A DNA stretch of 64,000 bases from assembly GCA_022836615.1 (NCBI GenBank), contig MU405307.1, forward strand, positions 1-64,000, written 5' to 3'. The first letter of the stretch is position 1, and every line of letters begins with the position of its first letter. Shown piece after piece: positions 1 through 11,578 of the stretch. The position numbers and the translations under genes are program-made. The DNA comes from Annulohypoxylon bovei var. microspora (Eukaryota; Ascomycota; Sordariomycetes; Xylariales; Hypoxylaceae). Below the pieces are notes generated by a model. That model was not told the DNA's origin. It saw only the letters and a list, made by a program, of their open reading frames with translations, and made no database searches.

Positions 1-460
1 ACGGAATTACCGCGATAGGAGATTTTTGATAAGGACCATGGAGAAAAAAATTACACCAAAGCTCTTCCCGTTCAATTACCCTCGTTAAACTCGGGTATTC
101 TAAGCTTTGCGAAGCGCGCGCAACGCGCCGAGCAAAAGCACGCAGCCGCCAATACGGAGGGCTTGGAGGGTTAAAGGCGGCGGGACGAGCGGTGATATAC
201 AAAAATAAGTAAAGCCCGGGTTGCAAAGTATAAGATTCGAACCCGAGGTGTTTTAAGGTGGCCCGTGCGGGTGTGGAAAGTTCGGGTCTTGTGTTCCCGG
301 AACGGGGACCTCATGTTAAATGTTACGAGTTTCGATATCGCGTCCTTTTATACGACCTTGCGGATTTTTAACTCTCCAGCTTTTTCCGGATCGCGGACAT
401 CGCGCCAGACTGTTAATTTCTCTTCTCTTCTCTTATCGTATCCGTCGGACGGCGGAAATA
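1..460. other. Intergenic, no gene seen
   Basis: This is the downstream flank of the Zn2Cys6 gene, whose stop codon is near 461. The open frames present are short, lack family motifs and overlap the antisense of that gene's end. I see no RNA gene. Confidence 0.5.
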
Positions 461-2849
461 TTACATGTAGCCGACTTGGGTCGAGCTGCTCTCCTCTGCG
501 AGCAGCTGCTCCCACTGTACCCATTCGTTCGGATCCATCTCGAACGACAGGAGGTCGGGAGACACGTCAGCCTCTAGGGGTTCGAAGCTAGGGATGTTTC
601 CGTCGTACCTCTGAGATGGAGCTTCGTCCGAGCCGAACGGATCCCGGGCGGCGGGCACGAGATCTGCGGCCGGGCGTCTTTTCCTAGGCGGGGATTCTAG
701 CGCCGGGCTCTGGCAGCGGCGGATGGCCTCGATGTATTCTGGCGTCGCCGGCTCGGGGAGGCCTTCGGCTTTCGAGGCGGCGACGTATCCGTCCCAGACG
801 CTCAGCGTCCACTTGCCCAAGGTCGCCGGTACGGCTCCCGTGAACTTCTCGAACACGATGGGGTAGTGCGAGAAGAAGGAGCCGATCAGCAGCCACGACC
901 TGTCGACCTCGGGCCCCGTCTTGCGGTGTCGCATCTCGATGAGCACGTAGAGCATCGTGTTCCAGAAAAAGGCCGAGCCGAGCTGCCACGTATATTTATC
1001 CAGCCCGTGGGAGCCTCTCTGGACCAGTATCACGTACTCCAGCAGCTTGATGGCGTTTGAGAATACTATCTGGCGCTCTCTCCTGGAAGCCTTGGCGGGG
1101 CAGCTGGCGAACTGTCGCGGGTTGTGGGCGAAGATCCTCAGCCTGCATATGGACGACCTGATCGAGATCGATACGTAATTGTGCAGCGAGTTCGACGGGT
1201 CGCAGTAGCGCATGAACCTTCTCTCCCACCGGTCCTCGACCTCGTTTATGATGCTCTCCTTCTTGGCGAACGGGATGTTCGCGTTGGAGAGCACCTCCCA
1301 GCCCACGTCGCCGGCGCTCGACGCCGGAAACTTGCGCAGAGTCTCTAGGATGTCGCATCTCACCACGCAGATCGTCATCGAGGTGATGCCTTCGCGTTCG
1401 GGCGGCGGGTCCGTCATGTCCGGGTAGAGGTCGTCGTCCTCGACGTTCAGCGGAGGTTTGGTGTCGCCGCACATGAGGTCCAGGGACGGCCTCGCGCCCA
1501 TCACGTCGGCCGTGCGGAAGTCCATGTGGACGAGCTGGAACCAGAGCCGCCTCCTCATCTCCGTCTCGAAAGGCGGCAGCCCGAGAGACGTGCCGTCCCG
1601 GTGGAGTCCCATCTTACGCGCGAGCCGTATGGCCACTCCTGTCAGCACGAATAGGGTGTCGCATCGGTAGCTGTCTCTTACGCACATCTTTCTTGTTAGC
1701 TGGAAGTCGAAGTCGAAGTCGAAGATGAAAAGTAGCAGATAGAAGATGACAGATGGAAGATGCCAGATGGTATATGGTAGATGTGCTTGTGGTTACGGCT
1801 TACCATGAACATTGCGTATGCCAGAAGAGTCATGGGACTAGAGGTCGATAAGAATCCCGCGTTCACCAAGGCCTGGCGGGTTGCGCATCTATAACGAGAA
1901 TACGTGACGGGCTGCTGCGCTCCGAACAAGGTCTGGCACTCGTCCCCCTTCAGGGAGTTGACGGTCGCGAGGTAGAAGGCAAACACCGCCGCTTCTAGGC
2001 TTTTGGGCATGTCTTGCGGATTTTGCAGCCCGTCGGTTAACGCGGACCAGAACGTGGGAAGATGCAAAACCTTCATCAGGGGGTCGGCCCGGTCAAGAAA
2101 TATTTCCTTTAGCTTTGGCAATATTTGAGGAGGAGGATGCAGGTCTGCGAGGTTCACGAGCTTGCTGCCGTGGTCGGGATCGATGAACATCTCGCTTTCC
2201 AACATGTTTGACTCGTCCATCGGCTCGCCGACGGCGCCGACTTCTGGGTGGTAAGACTACGTAGCGGAGGTAAGAGAAAGTAAATTACAGGAGTGGGATG
2301 GTAGAGATGGTAGAGATGGTAGAGATGGAACACGTACTTCGTCGCCTAGATTGGACCAGGGGGCGCTGAAGAATTCGATAAGATACCTACCGCTCCGGAT
2401 AGACATTGTTGGCAGGCTTACCTTTCAAAATAGCTCGACGTGCCCTCGCTCGTGATGAGTTGCGGTTTGGTCTCCTCGAGCCCGAACGGGTCGCTCCGTT
2501 TTTTGCTTCGGGGCTCGGCGCTCTTGTCTATCTCGACGTCGGGCTGCGATGCCGTTTCCGAGTCGGAGTCGTCGAACTCCTCGGACGGCTCGACGCTCGC
2601 GCCGTACGATTTCAGCAGGTCTTCGTACCGCTTCAGTTTAGCGTGTATGCCTTCCCTGCGAGGCTTGGTTCGTTTACGTTTCCCGCGCACGGGAGGTACG
2701 AAGCTGCATTGCTTCTCTGCCTTGACGCAGTTGGAGCACGGGGTGCGCCGGTCGCATTTGACCTTCCGCTGCCTGCATATCAGGCAAGAGTAGCCTTTCA
2801 ACCCGTCTCCCGGCCCGGGCTGATCACCAGCCGCCGAAGATTGAGACAT
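461..2849 (-). CDS. Zn2Cys6 transcription factor with fungal-specific TF domain
   Basis: A nuclear regulator of about 718 residues. Exons on the minus strand: 2849-2422, 2386-2338, 2256-1804 and 1687-461; all phases agree. The N-terminus holds a complete Zn2Cys6 cluster (Cys22, 25, 32, 38, 41, 48, spacing C-x2-C-x6-C-x5-C-x2-C-x6-C), followed by a basic linker and an acidic stretch. The C-terminal half carries the fungal_trans middle homology region, with GVAIRLARKMGLHRDG just after the last intron and RRRLWFQLVHMD soon after. The first intron would be only 35 nt (2421-2387), or 29 nt with a weaker GAG acceptor, so exon 2 is the least certain part. The gene is divergent from a drug-type MFS pump, a common arrangement for a local regulator and its target. 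The regulated pathway is inferred, not visible. Confidence 0.88.
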
Positions 2850-3253
2850 GCCTAAACTTATTTCATCGCCGATCTATTCAAGTCATATAATTTATATAGG
2901 TAGGTACCTAGGTGTGTGCCTAGGTATGTATGTAAGCCGTGATAAAGACAAGATCGGAGGGTTCTCGAGGCCTCTGGGGCGTGCTAAGGTACTAGAATAT
3001 GTAAGTGGATCGGCGGATCGACCTTTTCGGGGTTCGGACAAAAATAGTCAACCTTTGAGCGCCGAGGAGCGTTATTTGACTCGAGACTAGCCCCCTGATG
3101 TCAGCGTTCTGTCTCGACCCCGGAACTAAATTGCGATAAAATTAGGCATCCTTGGAAGTTTCGGTCTTCTATAAGTTCTTGTCTGGGCCCGGAAACCTTT
3201 CTAGCTGAGCTTTCCATCCGCTGTTCCCCCATTTGCGTCCCTTCGATATAACC
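2850..3253. promoter_or_regulatory. Shared divergent promoter of the TF and the DHA2 pump
   Basis: This 404-bp gap separates the start codons of two divergent genes. It contains the TAGGTAGGTACCTAGG-type palindromic motif (2897-2926) seen across the window. Paired CGG-type half sites for the Zn2Cys6 protein would be expected here, but none can be assigned with confidence by eye. Confidence 0.5.
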
Positions 3254-4995
3254 ATGTCTAACCCCTCGTCAGATGGCGACGAGAAGCCCCTCGAGGGCCA
3301 GCCTGCTGAGGGCGTTCGAGAGGCGGATGCAAACGTAGGTCGTGCCGAATATCCCAGCAACCGGAAGAGGGTCGTGATCATGGCGGCGCTTTACTTGGCC
3401 TCTTTCTTGGTGACTCTGGTATGGTAGACCTCCTATCCGCGCGGGCAACCCTTCCCGCCTCGGTCCTTGATGGCTAACCTCGGGCTCGGCTGCAGGACCA
3501 GAACATCATATCGACGGCTATCCCGCGGATCACCGACGAGTTCCGTTCGCTAGGCGACGTCGGCTGGTACGGCACGGCGTACCTGCTGACCATGTGCAGC
3601 TTCCAGCTCGTCATGGGCAAGGTGTATAAGTTCTATCCTGCCAAGCCTCTCTTCTTGGCCTGCTGTCTCGTCTTCGAGATCGGCTCGGCGGTCTGCGGCG
3701 CGGCTCCCACCTCGACGGCTTTCATCGTCGGCCGTGCCGTCCAGGGCTTGGGCGCGTCCGGGTTGTTCTCGGGGCTCATGGTCATCATGTTTCACACCGT
3801 TCCGCTGCGGCAGCGGCCGATCTATCAAGGCATCTTCGGCGCCGTGTTTGCTGTCGGGTCTGTCGTCGGTCCTCTGATAGGAGGCAGCTTTACCGAGAAG
3901 GTGACCTGGAGGTGGTGCTTCTACATCAATCTTCCGGTGGGCGCGGTGTCGATCCTCGTCACCGCGCTGATCTTGCACATACCCGACCAGAAGCTCGACG
4001 CGCGAGCCGACGGGTGGGTCGCGAAGCTGATGCAGCTCGACCCCGTCGGCAACCTCGCGTTCTTCCCGGGTATCATATGCCTGGTCCTGGCTCTCCAGTG
4101 GGGAGGGGCCGAGTACGCTTGGAATAGTGCCCGCATCGTTGTGCTCCTGGTTCTCTGCGGCGTCCTCTGCCTCGTCTTCGTGGGCATCCAGGTCTGGAAG
4201 AAGGAGGAGGCGACCGTCCCCCCTCGTATCGTGAAGCAGCGCAGCGTCGCGGCTTCTGTCTGGTTCGGGTTCTTCCACGGCGCCGGCATGATGGTCTTGA
4301 CGTATTATCTTCCGATCTGGTTCCAGGCCGTGAAAGACGTCGACGCCGTCCAGTCCGGGATCATGCTGCTCCCCCTGATCCTCTCCACGGTTTTCGGCTC
4401 TCTCTCCTCCGGCGTCGTCATCTCCAAGGTCGGGTACTACTCGCCGTTCTTCTTCCTCAGCTCGATCTTCATGCCGATCGGGGCGGGCCTTCTGACGACC
4501 TTTACCCCGGCGGTAGGCAACGCCGAGTGGATCGGCTACCAGATTATATTCGGGCTCGGGCTCGGCTTCGGCGCTCAGCAGCCGCTGAACGTCGTCCAGA
4601 CCGTCCTGGACAGGCCGGACATCGCCACCGGCTCCGCCCTCGTCATGTTCACGCGCTTCCTCGGCTCCGCGATATTCCTGCCTGTCGCGCAGAACATTTT
4701 CCTCAACAGCCTAGTTTCGAAACTCAGCAACCTCCCCGGCATCAGTCCCGCTGCCGTGACGGGTGGCGGTGCGACCGAGCTGAGGAACCTCGCTTCCGGG
4801 GACGATCTCGCGACGCTTCTTTCCGACTATAATGCGGCTCTTGTCGATGTATTCTACATGATGGTAGCTACAGCTGGTCTGACCATGTTCGGAAGCGTTT
4901 TTGTGGAATGGCGTAGCTTGAAAGCTCGTGCTAAAGAGCAGGCGGATCAGACTAAGAAGCCCGACGATGCTACGGTGACTCGGGAATCTGTTTAA
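3254..4995 (+). CDS. MFS drug:H+ antiporter, DHA2 (14-TM) family
   Basis: A plasma-membrane efflux pump of about 554 residues. Exons are 3254-3418 and 3496-4995, with a 77-nt intron (GTATGG...TGCAG). The splice restores the family motif LDQNIISTAIPRITDEF at the end of TM1, followed by GWYGTAYLLT. Other hallmarks are GRAVQGLGASGLFSG and WRWCFYINLPVGA (motif C/TM5 region). The length and about 14 hydrophobic segments fit DHA2 transporters such as those linked to mycotoxin or drug efflux. The ATG at 3254 is used, since the frame extends upstream only by non-ATG codons. The cytosolic N-terminus is hydrophilic. The substrate cannot be read from sequence. The divergent Zn2Cys6 gene is the likely regulator. 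Confidence 0.93.
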
Positions 4996-5644
4996 CTACC
5001 TTCCGTACCGTGCGGTCGAGGTAGGAAGGTTACCTAGCTATGGTGAAGCCAGTCTTCGATTAGCTAGATAGAAAGGGACACTTCTCTATAGACGGATAGA
5101 CTAAACCCTCGGTTACCTTTTTGTATTCATAATACCTATTTTAATATATTCTCCTCTTCTAATCTAATATTTTTCTTTCGGGGTAGGTAGTTTTGATCTC
5201 CTACCCAGCTTTATGGCTTGAACGACACCTTCGTCTGCTAAATGAGTTATTCAACAACCCCAATGTCTGTTAAGGGAGAAGGTTACAAAATCCACGTTGA
5301 TTCCCCCAATCATCTTTAACTGAAGCCTTTTCAATGATTTTCCAATATTATTGTACAAGCCTCAAACTCTAACTCGAGCTTAAATTCAATCTACGAGATG
5401 TAAAGTAATTGATGGATATATCTTATAGAAAAGCCGACTACGAATACCCCTAAGCCGTCCGCATCCGCCCATCCCATTTATATACACCTAGAAGATAGCC
5501 CCCGCCCGCCCCGATGCGTTAATTCTTCACGGTGATGAGCTCGTACAGAAGCATGAAGGATACCCCTATCTTACATAACATAACAAAACACTACCTAGGT
5601 AGGTACCTTGTAATACAGCCCCTTATCCATCTACGCACCCATAC
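4996..5644. other. Convergent 3' intergenic region
   Basis: The pump and the ATPase genes end facing each other across this stretch. It is AT-rich and holds one CCTAGGTAGGTACC palindrome (5592-5608). No gene or hairpin terminator is evident. Confidence 0.5.
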
Positions 5645-7516
5645 CTAATTAGCCATGATGCTCCTACCTCCGTCCATGGTGATGCGAGCTCTGATCACGA
5701 CGCGCATGATGCGGTGGGCTAGGCGTTTCTGGGTACTCTCGATCTTCTGCGCCTGAGATTTCTGCTTCTCGAAGTCGATGATCGCGCTAGGAGCGAACAC
5801 CAGCGCCTCGCCGGTCTTGAGCTTGACGATGTGCGAGAAGAGCTCGACGATGGGGTCGCTCGACGAGACCACTATATCGTGTAGGCTGCTGGCATTGTTA
5901 GCTCCGTCTCTCCGCGCCGCGTCTTGATCGACGTCTTCGATCCTTCTATCGACTTTCGACGCCATCGAGATCCCCGCCAGGTGTTTCGTGAGCACCTTCA
6001 GCCACTCTGGAGAGGTGAATCGGTGGACGACGGTGACGCTGCACAGATCGAGAAGCTTAGGTGATATCGTCGGCTCCTGGGTCGAGATGACGACGCGAGC
6101 ACCCAGGTGACGCTGCAGGCGGATTACCGACAGCAGATTGTTGGTGAGGGTCTCGCATTCGACTGTCTCGCCCATATATTTGTGCGCTTCGTCGAGGGCG
6201 ATTACTCGGCCTAGTGGGGTTTTCTGCTCGAGAAATATTGCGAGGCATATATTAAACAGTGAGCATGCCATGCTCGGTGTGATACATGGGCACGAGAGGT
6301 CTACGATGATTAATTCTCCCGACTAGAGAAGGGTTAGTCAATCCGGCAAACGCCAACGCTCTAAAGTCACCATCTAGGTACCTACCTACCTAGGTAGGTA
6401 CATAAATAAGGGGCTCTATAATTGCAAGGATGTACTTACTCTAGGAGTCCAGTTCGTGCCGCTAGAATTTATCTTATAATTCATACGCTTCTGTGATTTA
6501 GAATTTGCGGGAGAAATTTGCGCTCCGAGACCGATCTGCTCCGGGACCATGAAGCTTTCCAGCGTGTCTAGGCGTTGCTGCAGAGGCCGCATTTGATCGG
6601 GCATCAGTTTCTCGTTCTTGAGCTCCCTGACGAAGTCGTTATATTTGAAGCCTGACCTTGTCTTCTGCTGTTCGATGCGCATGTCTCTTAGGATTCTCTG
6701 GATGACGTGCATGTAGAGAGGCTGGTTTCGGTCGCCGAACGCCATGAGCTCTAGCATGCGTTTGGTGTTAAGATACGACTCCTTAAGCCGTAACTCTTCG
6801 ACCTTTACATTCTTCAGGGAGCTATAAGTATCCTATGATAACGTCAGCCAGGTGAGGGAGGCGGGGGTTTAGAGTGCTTCAGATACCTTTATGGTGGTAG
6901 CGTTTGTCGGCGGACATAACACGCGGACGCTGACGCGGGGATCGGTGGACAGATATGCGGCTTCGCAGGGTACGCCGCCGGAGTCGGATATGAACGTGTC
7001 GTAGTGGAATACTATACCTGTCAGGGGTTTGGGGAGCCGCCCAAGTATCGGAGCGGGGATCATGCAATTCTCGAGCACGCATGAAAGGCTATGGCTCTTC
7101 CCGGACCCCTGGCTGCCGCAGATGAACATGCTAGAGGGCGAGGTGACGTTGTAAAATATCCGCGGGTCCTCCGTAGGTGTCTGTCTTAATATGTCCGAGT
7201 CTCCGGCGAGGAGTGCGTATTGGGAGAACGGGTTCTTGGAGGCGTCGGTAGCCAGTCTTTCGGCGTTCCTGAGTATCGAATAAGTGAACAGCGGAGCTGA
7301 CATGATCTCGTCGAGATCGTCCTTCTCTGGAAGTCGCCTAAGAAGCGAAATCTGCTGGTGTAGGTTCCCATCCCCTTTTTTTCCTGATTGATAGCTTCCG
7401 CCCCCTCCCAGTTCACCTTTGCTCGCGAAAGCTTCGACATTCCCGTTCCCGTTCCCGTTCCTATTCTTATTCATATTCTTATTACCGCCACTGTTCAAAC
7501 GAGAGCTAATACTCAT
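5645..7516 (-). CDS. P-loop ATPase, HerA/FtsK-like, fungal family
   Basis: About 566 residues. Exons are 7516-6887, 6832-6440 and 6322-5645, all phase 0 with good GT..AG junctions. The N-terminus has a low-complexity Asn/Lys/Gly tract. A Walker A box GSQGSGKSHS lies in exon 1, preceded by SPSSMFICG. Exon 2 is helical and charged, probably an insert or lid. Exon 3 opens with GELIIVDLS and then has RVIALDEAHKYMGE, a Walker B/DEAH-like strand, followed by HLGARVVISTQEPTISPKL, a sensor-like strand and polar Gln. This order resembles HerA/VirB4-type motor ATPases. I recall related proteins annotated only as P-loop NTPases in fungi. The cellular role and partner are unknown. The gene shares a long upstream gap with the glucosidase II beta gene. 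Confidence 0.75.
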
Positions 7517-9256
7517 GTATCAGCTATACAAACATGGATATGCTTTACGTCGATGTCTACTTACTGTAGGGATCCTTTATCGGAAGGGCTTGTCGTGGAT
7601 GCGGCAGACCCGGTCTCGAACTTAATGCTCTGCTCGGCCATAGTCCGTAATGTGTTGATAAGATGTTTTATACTCGTAGGTGGAATTACAATCTGTACAA
7701 GCTTATAGCCACGTGGGAAGTTATTTCGTGTAGAAGAACGTATGCGGTGATTTGATCAGAGCAGTTGGTGTAGAGAATGAGATGAGGCGTTTTGGAATGT
7801 CCGCGCTGGCCTAGGACGACGATTAGAGTATTGGCCCTTATATGATATCAGAAATCAGGTTGGGAAGTCAATACCTAGTACAGCCTCTGGCAGAGACTGG
7901 TAGCCTCGCGGCCGACATCCTAAGGGTGCAAACGAAGGTGCCTAATTCTTATACGGGAATGTACGTACATGCTAGGTAATTCCAGGCAGTACCTACGTTG
8001 TCCATCTACCCGTATTGGAGCCAGAACATTCGAAAACAAACGAGCTCAAGCAATCTACCGGACCACGAGTGTTCGTCGTTGATACTTGTCATTGATGTAT
8101 TTGCCCCAAGTTACCTCATGTTGCTTACCGAGACTCCCAGTATCTGACGGCGGAACAGCGTTTGCTGCCGATAGTTCCAGGAGTCACGATTTGGCCTATG
8201 TCGGATGCGTGCGTGTTCAGGTGATCGATATGTAGGTAGATTTCAGATGCGAATGGAAGAAATATATTTGGGTTGACGGGCGCAGGTACCCGTTTGAGAC
8301 CTGTCATATTTTTCTCTCCTCTCATCCCCGCGACGCCTATTACCATCCATTCATAGTGATTGTTCTCTTCGGTTCGAAGAAACAAGAGACAAGAGATAGC
8401 TTAAAGATGTCAGACATACACGTATTAATCGACTAATACCCGAAAAATTGATAGCACCACTATCTAAAACTTCGGATGCCACCAGCCACGTCTTGTGTTT
8501 GTACGGGAAAAGATATTTGCTACTTTAGGTATCTACTTCCTGATTACTATTTGTAGGTTCAATTGAATGACAAAAGACTTACTAGTAGGTGTACCTAGGT
8601 AGGCATTCTTCATTCGTATTTTATCCATATGGATTCTACGTAGGTACCTACCTCTCAGCACCTACCTCTCAGTAGGTACCTAGGATTAGTGGTATCAGGT
8701 TGGTATCGTGAAGTTGGCCATTTCAATAGACTAGAAAGTTAAGGTTGGAAATATATATGTATGTATTTTCTATCAAATACATATTTACCTAGGTATAGGT
8801 AAGTGCCTATGTAACTTGAAGTATGAGTGTTCGGATCAAGTTTAGGGGATGAGATATTATCTTAACTTTTATATGTGGAATCTCCTGAAGCTTGAACTTG
8901 AATGTGTTGTGTTCAATGTTAAAGCAGTTCAGCTGTTTCGCTAAGGCGGTATGTGGGTATATATGGGCACTTTGTATGTGTGGCTGAGGGTACCTACTGG
9001 CCGGTACTACCAGCGCTAACATGCGCTAACATGCGCTAACATGCGCTAGGAGCTCTTAAGCTATGCCAAGCTCGCTAGCTTGCAGTAGTGGGGTCCGAGA
9101 TTCTGGAGATGCTTTCGTGTTAACTTTCTGGATTTCTGCATTTATTTCTACATCTTTACGAAGTACATTACAGGGAAGCTCTAACGTCGACAGTCCCCAA
9201 TTGAACTCTATGTCCTATGTCCTATCCATGAATATCCCTTCTCTCTTTATACCCAT
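7517..9256. promoter_or_regulatory. Divergent intergenic region, ATPase / glucosidase II beta
   Basis: A gap of about 1.7 kb between two divergent start codons. It contains several TAGGTACCTACC palindromes (8594-8685) and a short tandem repeat at 9013-9047. Small open frames exist, but none has a recognisable domain or splice-supported extension. Confidence 0.45.
9013..9047. repeat. 10-bp tandem repeat, about 3.5 copies
   Basis: The unit GCGCTAACAT is repeated head to tail three times plus a partial copy, about 210 bp upstream of the glucosidase II beta start codon. Each unit carries a CTAAC string like a branch-point motif, but there is no sign that it is spliced. Confidence 0.8.
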
Positions 9257-11165
9257 ATGAAGATGCGCCAATCTCGGGCTTTGGTGCTTCTGGGCATCGT
9301 AAGCCGCCACGGGATATCCGCAGCAGGTTCTCTGCCTCGTGGTGTCGGTCCTGAATGTTAGTTTTCTCTACTTCTGTGTCACGAGGCGGTAGTCTTTCGT
9401 CTTTCGTCTTTCGTCCTTCGTCTTTCATTTTTCGACTTTCACCTCTAACCACAGCTTCTTCGTCCGTGAATCTGCCTAGCTTTTTAATAGCTGTATGCAC
9501 TAACCGATTGGCTGGGCATAGTTGTCGAATTCTACGATATCAAAGATACGTTCACCTGTATAGGTCATCCTTCTATAACCGTCCCTGCCTCCCGAGTCAA
9601 CGACAACTCGTGCGATTGTCCTGACGGCACCGACGAGCCCGGTACTGCCGCCTGTGCTCTGCTAGACCGCCTGTCCCCGGAGCAGCCTCTGCCGGGTTCT
9701 CTGTCCGGCACTACGAACACCGCGAACGCTCTTCCGGGCTTCTGGTGTGCCAACGAGGGCCACGTCGGCGCCTATGTGCCTTTCATGTACGTAAATGACG
9801 GCGTCTGCGACTACGACCTCTGCTGCGATGGTAGCGAGGAGTATGGGGGCGTAGGCGGTGTCAGGTGCGAGAACAGGTGCGCGGAGATCGGCAAGGAGTG
9901 GAGGCGGGTGGAGCAGGAGCGGAAAGATAACCTCGAGCGGGCGAACAAGCGTCGGAGGACCATGGTGAAGGAGTCTAAGGAGCTTCGTCGCCGCGTCGAG
10001 GCCAAGATCGCCGGTCTCGCCGACGAGATTAAGGAGCTCGAGGTTAAGCGGGACGAGCTGAAGGCGAAGCTCGACGAGGTCGAGCGCCAGGAGCGGTTCA
10101 AGGTCGTCAAGAGCGAGGGCCCCGGCAAGCTTGGTGTGCTCGCCGGCCTGGCTAAGACGAGGGTGAACGAGCTGCGAGATACCCTGAGCAGGGTCGTGGA
10201 CGAGCGCCGTCAGCTGAGCGCCAGGGTCGAGGAGCTGGAAGGCATCTTGGCCGCGTTCAAGGAAGAGTATAACCCCAACTTCAATGACGAGGGGGTCAAG
10301 AAGGCCGTTAGAGGTTGGGAGGACTACGCCGCCAAGAAGGCCGGAGAGGCCCGAGAGCAGCTCGACGAGGCCGATATCCTCGAAGTCTTGAAGGAGGATG
10401 GCGAGGAGTCCGGCGTCAACTGGAAGGAGTTCGACGAGGACGAGGCTGCCGACACGGATATTCGTACGTCTTCGAAAATACCTAGGTTCTCGTGGGTGCG
10501 CGTAGTACTAACTTGATGCAGTGTACAGTTTCGAGGCGTATCTCCCCGGCCCTCTCCGCGAGCTGCTGCACTCCAAGATCAATCTTCTTCGGATCTGGCT
10601 GATCGAGAACGGCGTCTTGGCCGACTCTGGTTCTGAGAAGAGCGAGTCGCGTCTCGTCAAGGCCGCTCGGGAAGCTCACGACTCCGTTGCCGACGAGGTT
10701 AATTCCAAGAGCCGGATCCGAGATGAGCAGCAGCGCGACCTGGAGAAGGACTACGGCGTGGACGACATCTTCCGGTATCTCAAAGGCAAGTGCGTCACGA
10801 CCGAAGCTGGCGAGTACGAGTACGAGCTGTGCTGGCTGGATAAGACGAGCCAGAGGAGCAAGAAGGGCGGGGGCAAGACCACCATGGGCAACTTCGACCG
10901 TTTCGACTTCGACGAGTCGGACGAGGAAGACCGCCACGACGGCAAGGGGCTCGGGCGGGGGAGGCGTGTGGTGCTAAGGTACGAGAACGGGCAGGGCTGC
11001 TGGAACGGCCCGAACCGCAAGACGGACGTGTGGCTTGCCTGTGCCGAGACGGAGGAGCTGTGGCGGGTTAGCGAGCTTGAGAAGTGCGTCTATAAGATGG
11101 AGGTGGGCACGCCCGCGGTCTGCGAGGAAGTCGTCGAGCCCGGACATGTCAAGGATGAGCTATGA
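9257..11165 (+). CDS. Glucosidase II beta subunit (PRKCSH)
   Basis: The non-catalytic subunit of ER glucosidase II, which trims glucose from N-glycans during glycoprotein quality control. About 561 residues from exons 9257-9356, 9522-10463 and 10522-11165. Exon 1 encodes a signal-like hydrophobic start and RGVGPE, the mature N-terminal motif. Exon 2 continues with FYDIKDTFTC and the paired LDLa-like cysteine modules (CDCPDGTDEPGTAAC, then YDLCCDGSEE). A long Glu/Lys/Arg-rich coiled coil follows, then the C-terminal MRH domain with CVTTEAGEYEYELCW and YENGQGCWNGPNRKTDVWLAC, typical of mannose-6-phosphate receptor homology. The protein ends in VKDEL, an ER-retrieval signal. Intron 1 (165 nt) has a CTAAC branch site, and intron 2 has TACTAAC near its acceptor. 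Confidence 0.95.
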
Positions 11166-11578
11166 CGATGGGCCGATAGAGAGGCTAGCAATGTAGATGT
11201 AGAATCATGTCGATTATGAGATACATATGCCACGATAACTTTCCTAAGGGTAGGTATTCTAGGTATCTTGTTGTTCCCTAGATACTACATAGGTAGGTTC
11301 TCAAAAAGGGTAGTAGTTGAAACTTAGGGTGGACATAATGCTAGTGAGGATATGAAGACTAGGTACATAGCCCTGGAGTATGTTCACCTAGAGTATTTGT
11401 TCACCTAGAGTATGTTTACTTGCGATCTTAAAGGTTACATGTAGGTATCTAGGCCCGCTAGGTAACTTACCTAGGCAACCCTGGAGTATCTTTGAAGGCT
11501 GATGGTATGTATCATTTATTACATGCGGAGACAGACCGCCTTTGGCTTATATGCTTCTAACATCTGCTAGGTAGGTAG
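11166..11578. other. Convergent 3' intergenic region
   Basis: The glucosidase II beta and Rtf2 genes converge here. The stretch is AT-rich, with scattered TAGGTAGGT motifs and a partly duplicated ACCTAGAGTATGTT/ACCTAGAGTATTTG segment near 11384-11420. No gene is visible. Confidence 0.45.

Noticed and set aside
8125..8385. 86-codon minus-strand frame in the ATPase/glucosidase gap
   Set aside because: No motif, no homology recalled, and length expected by chance.
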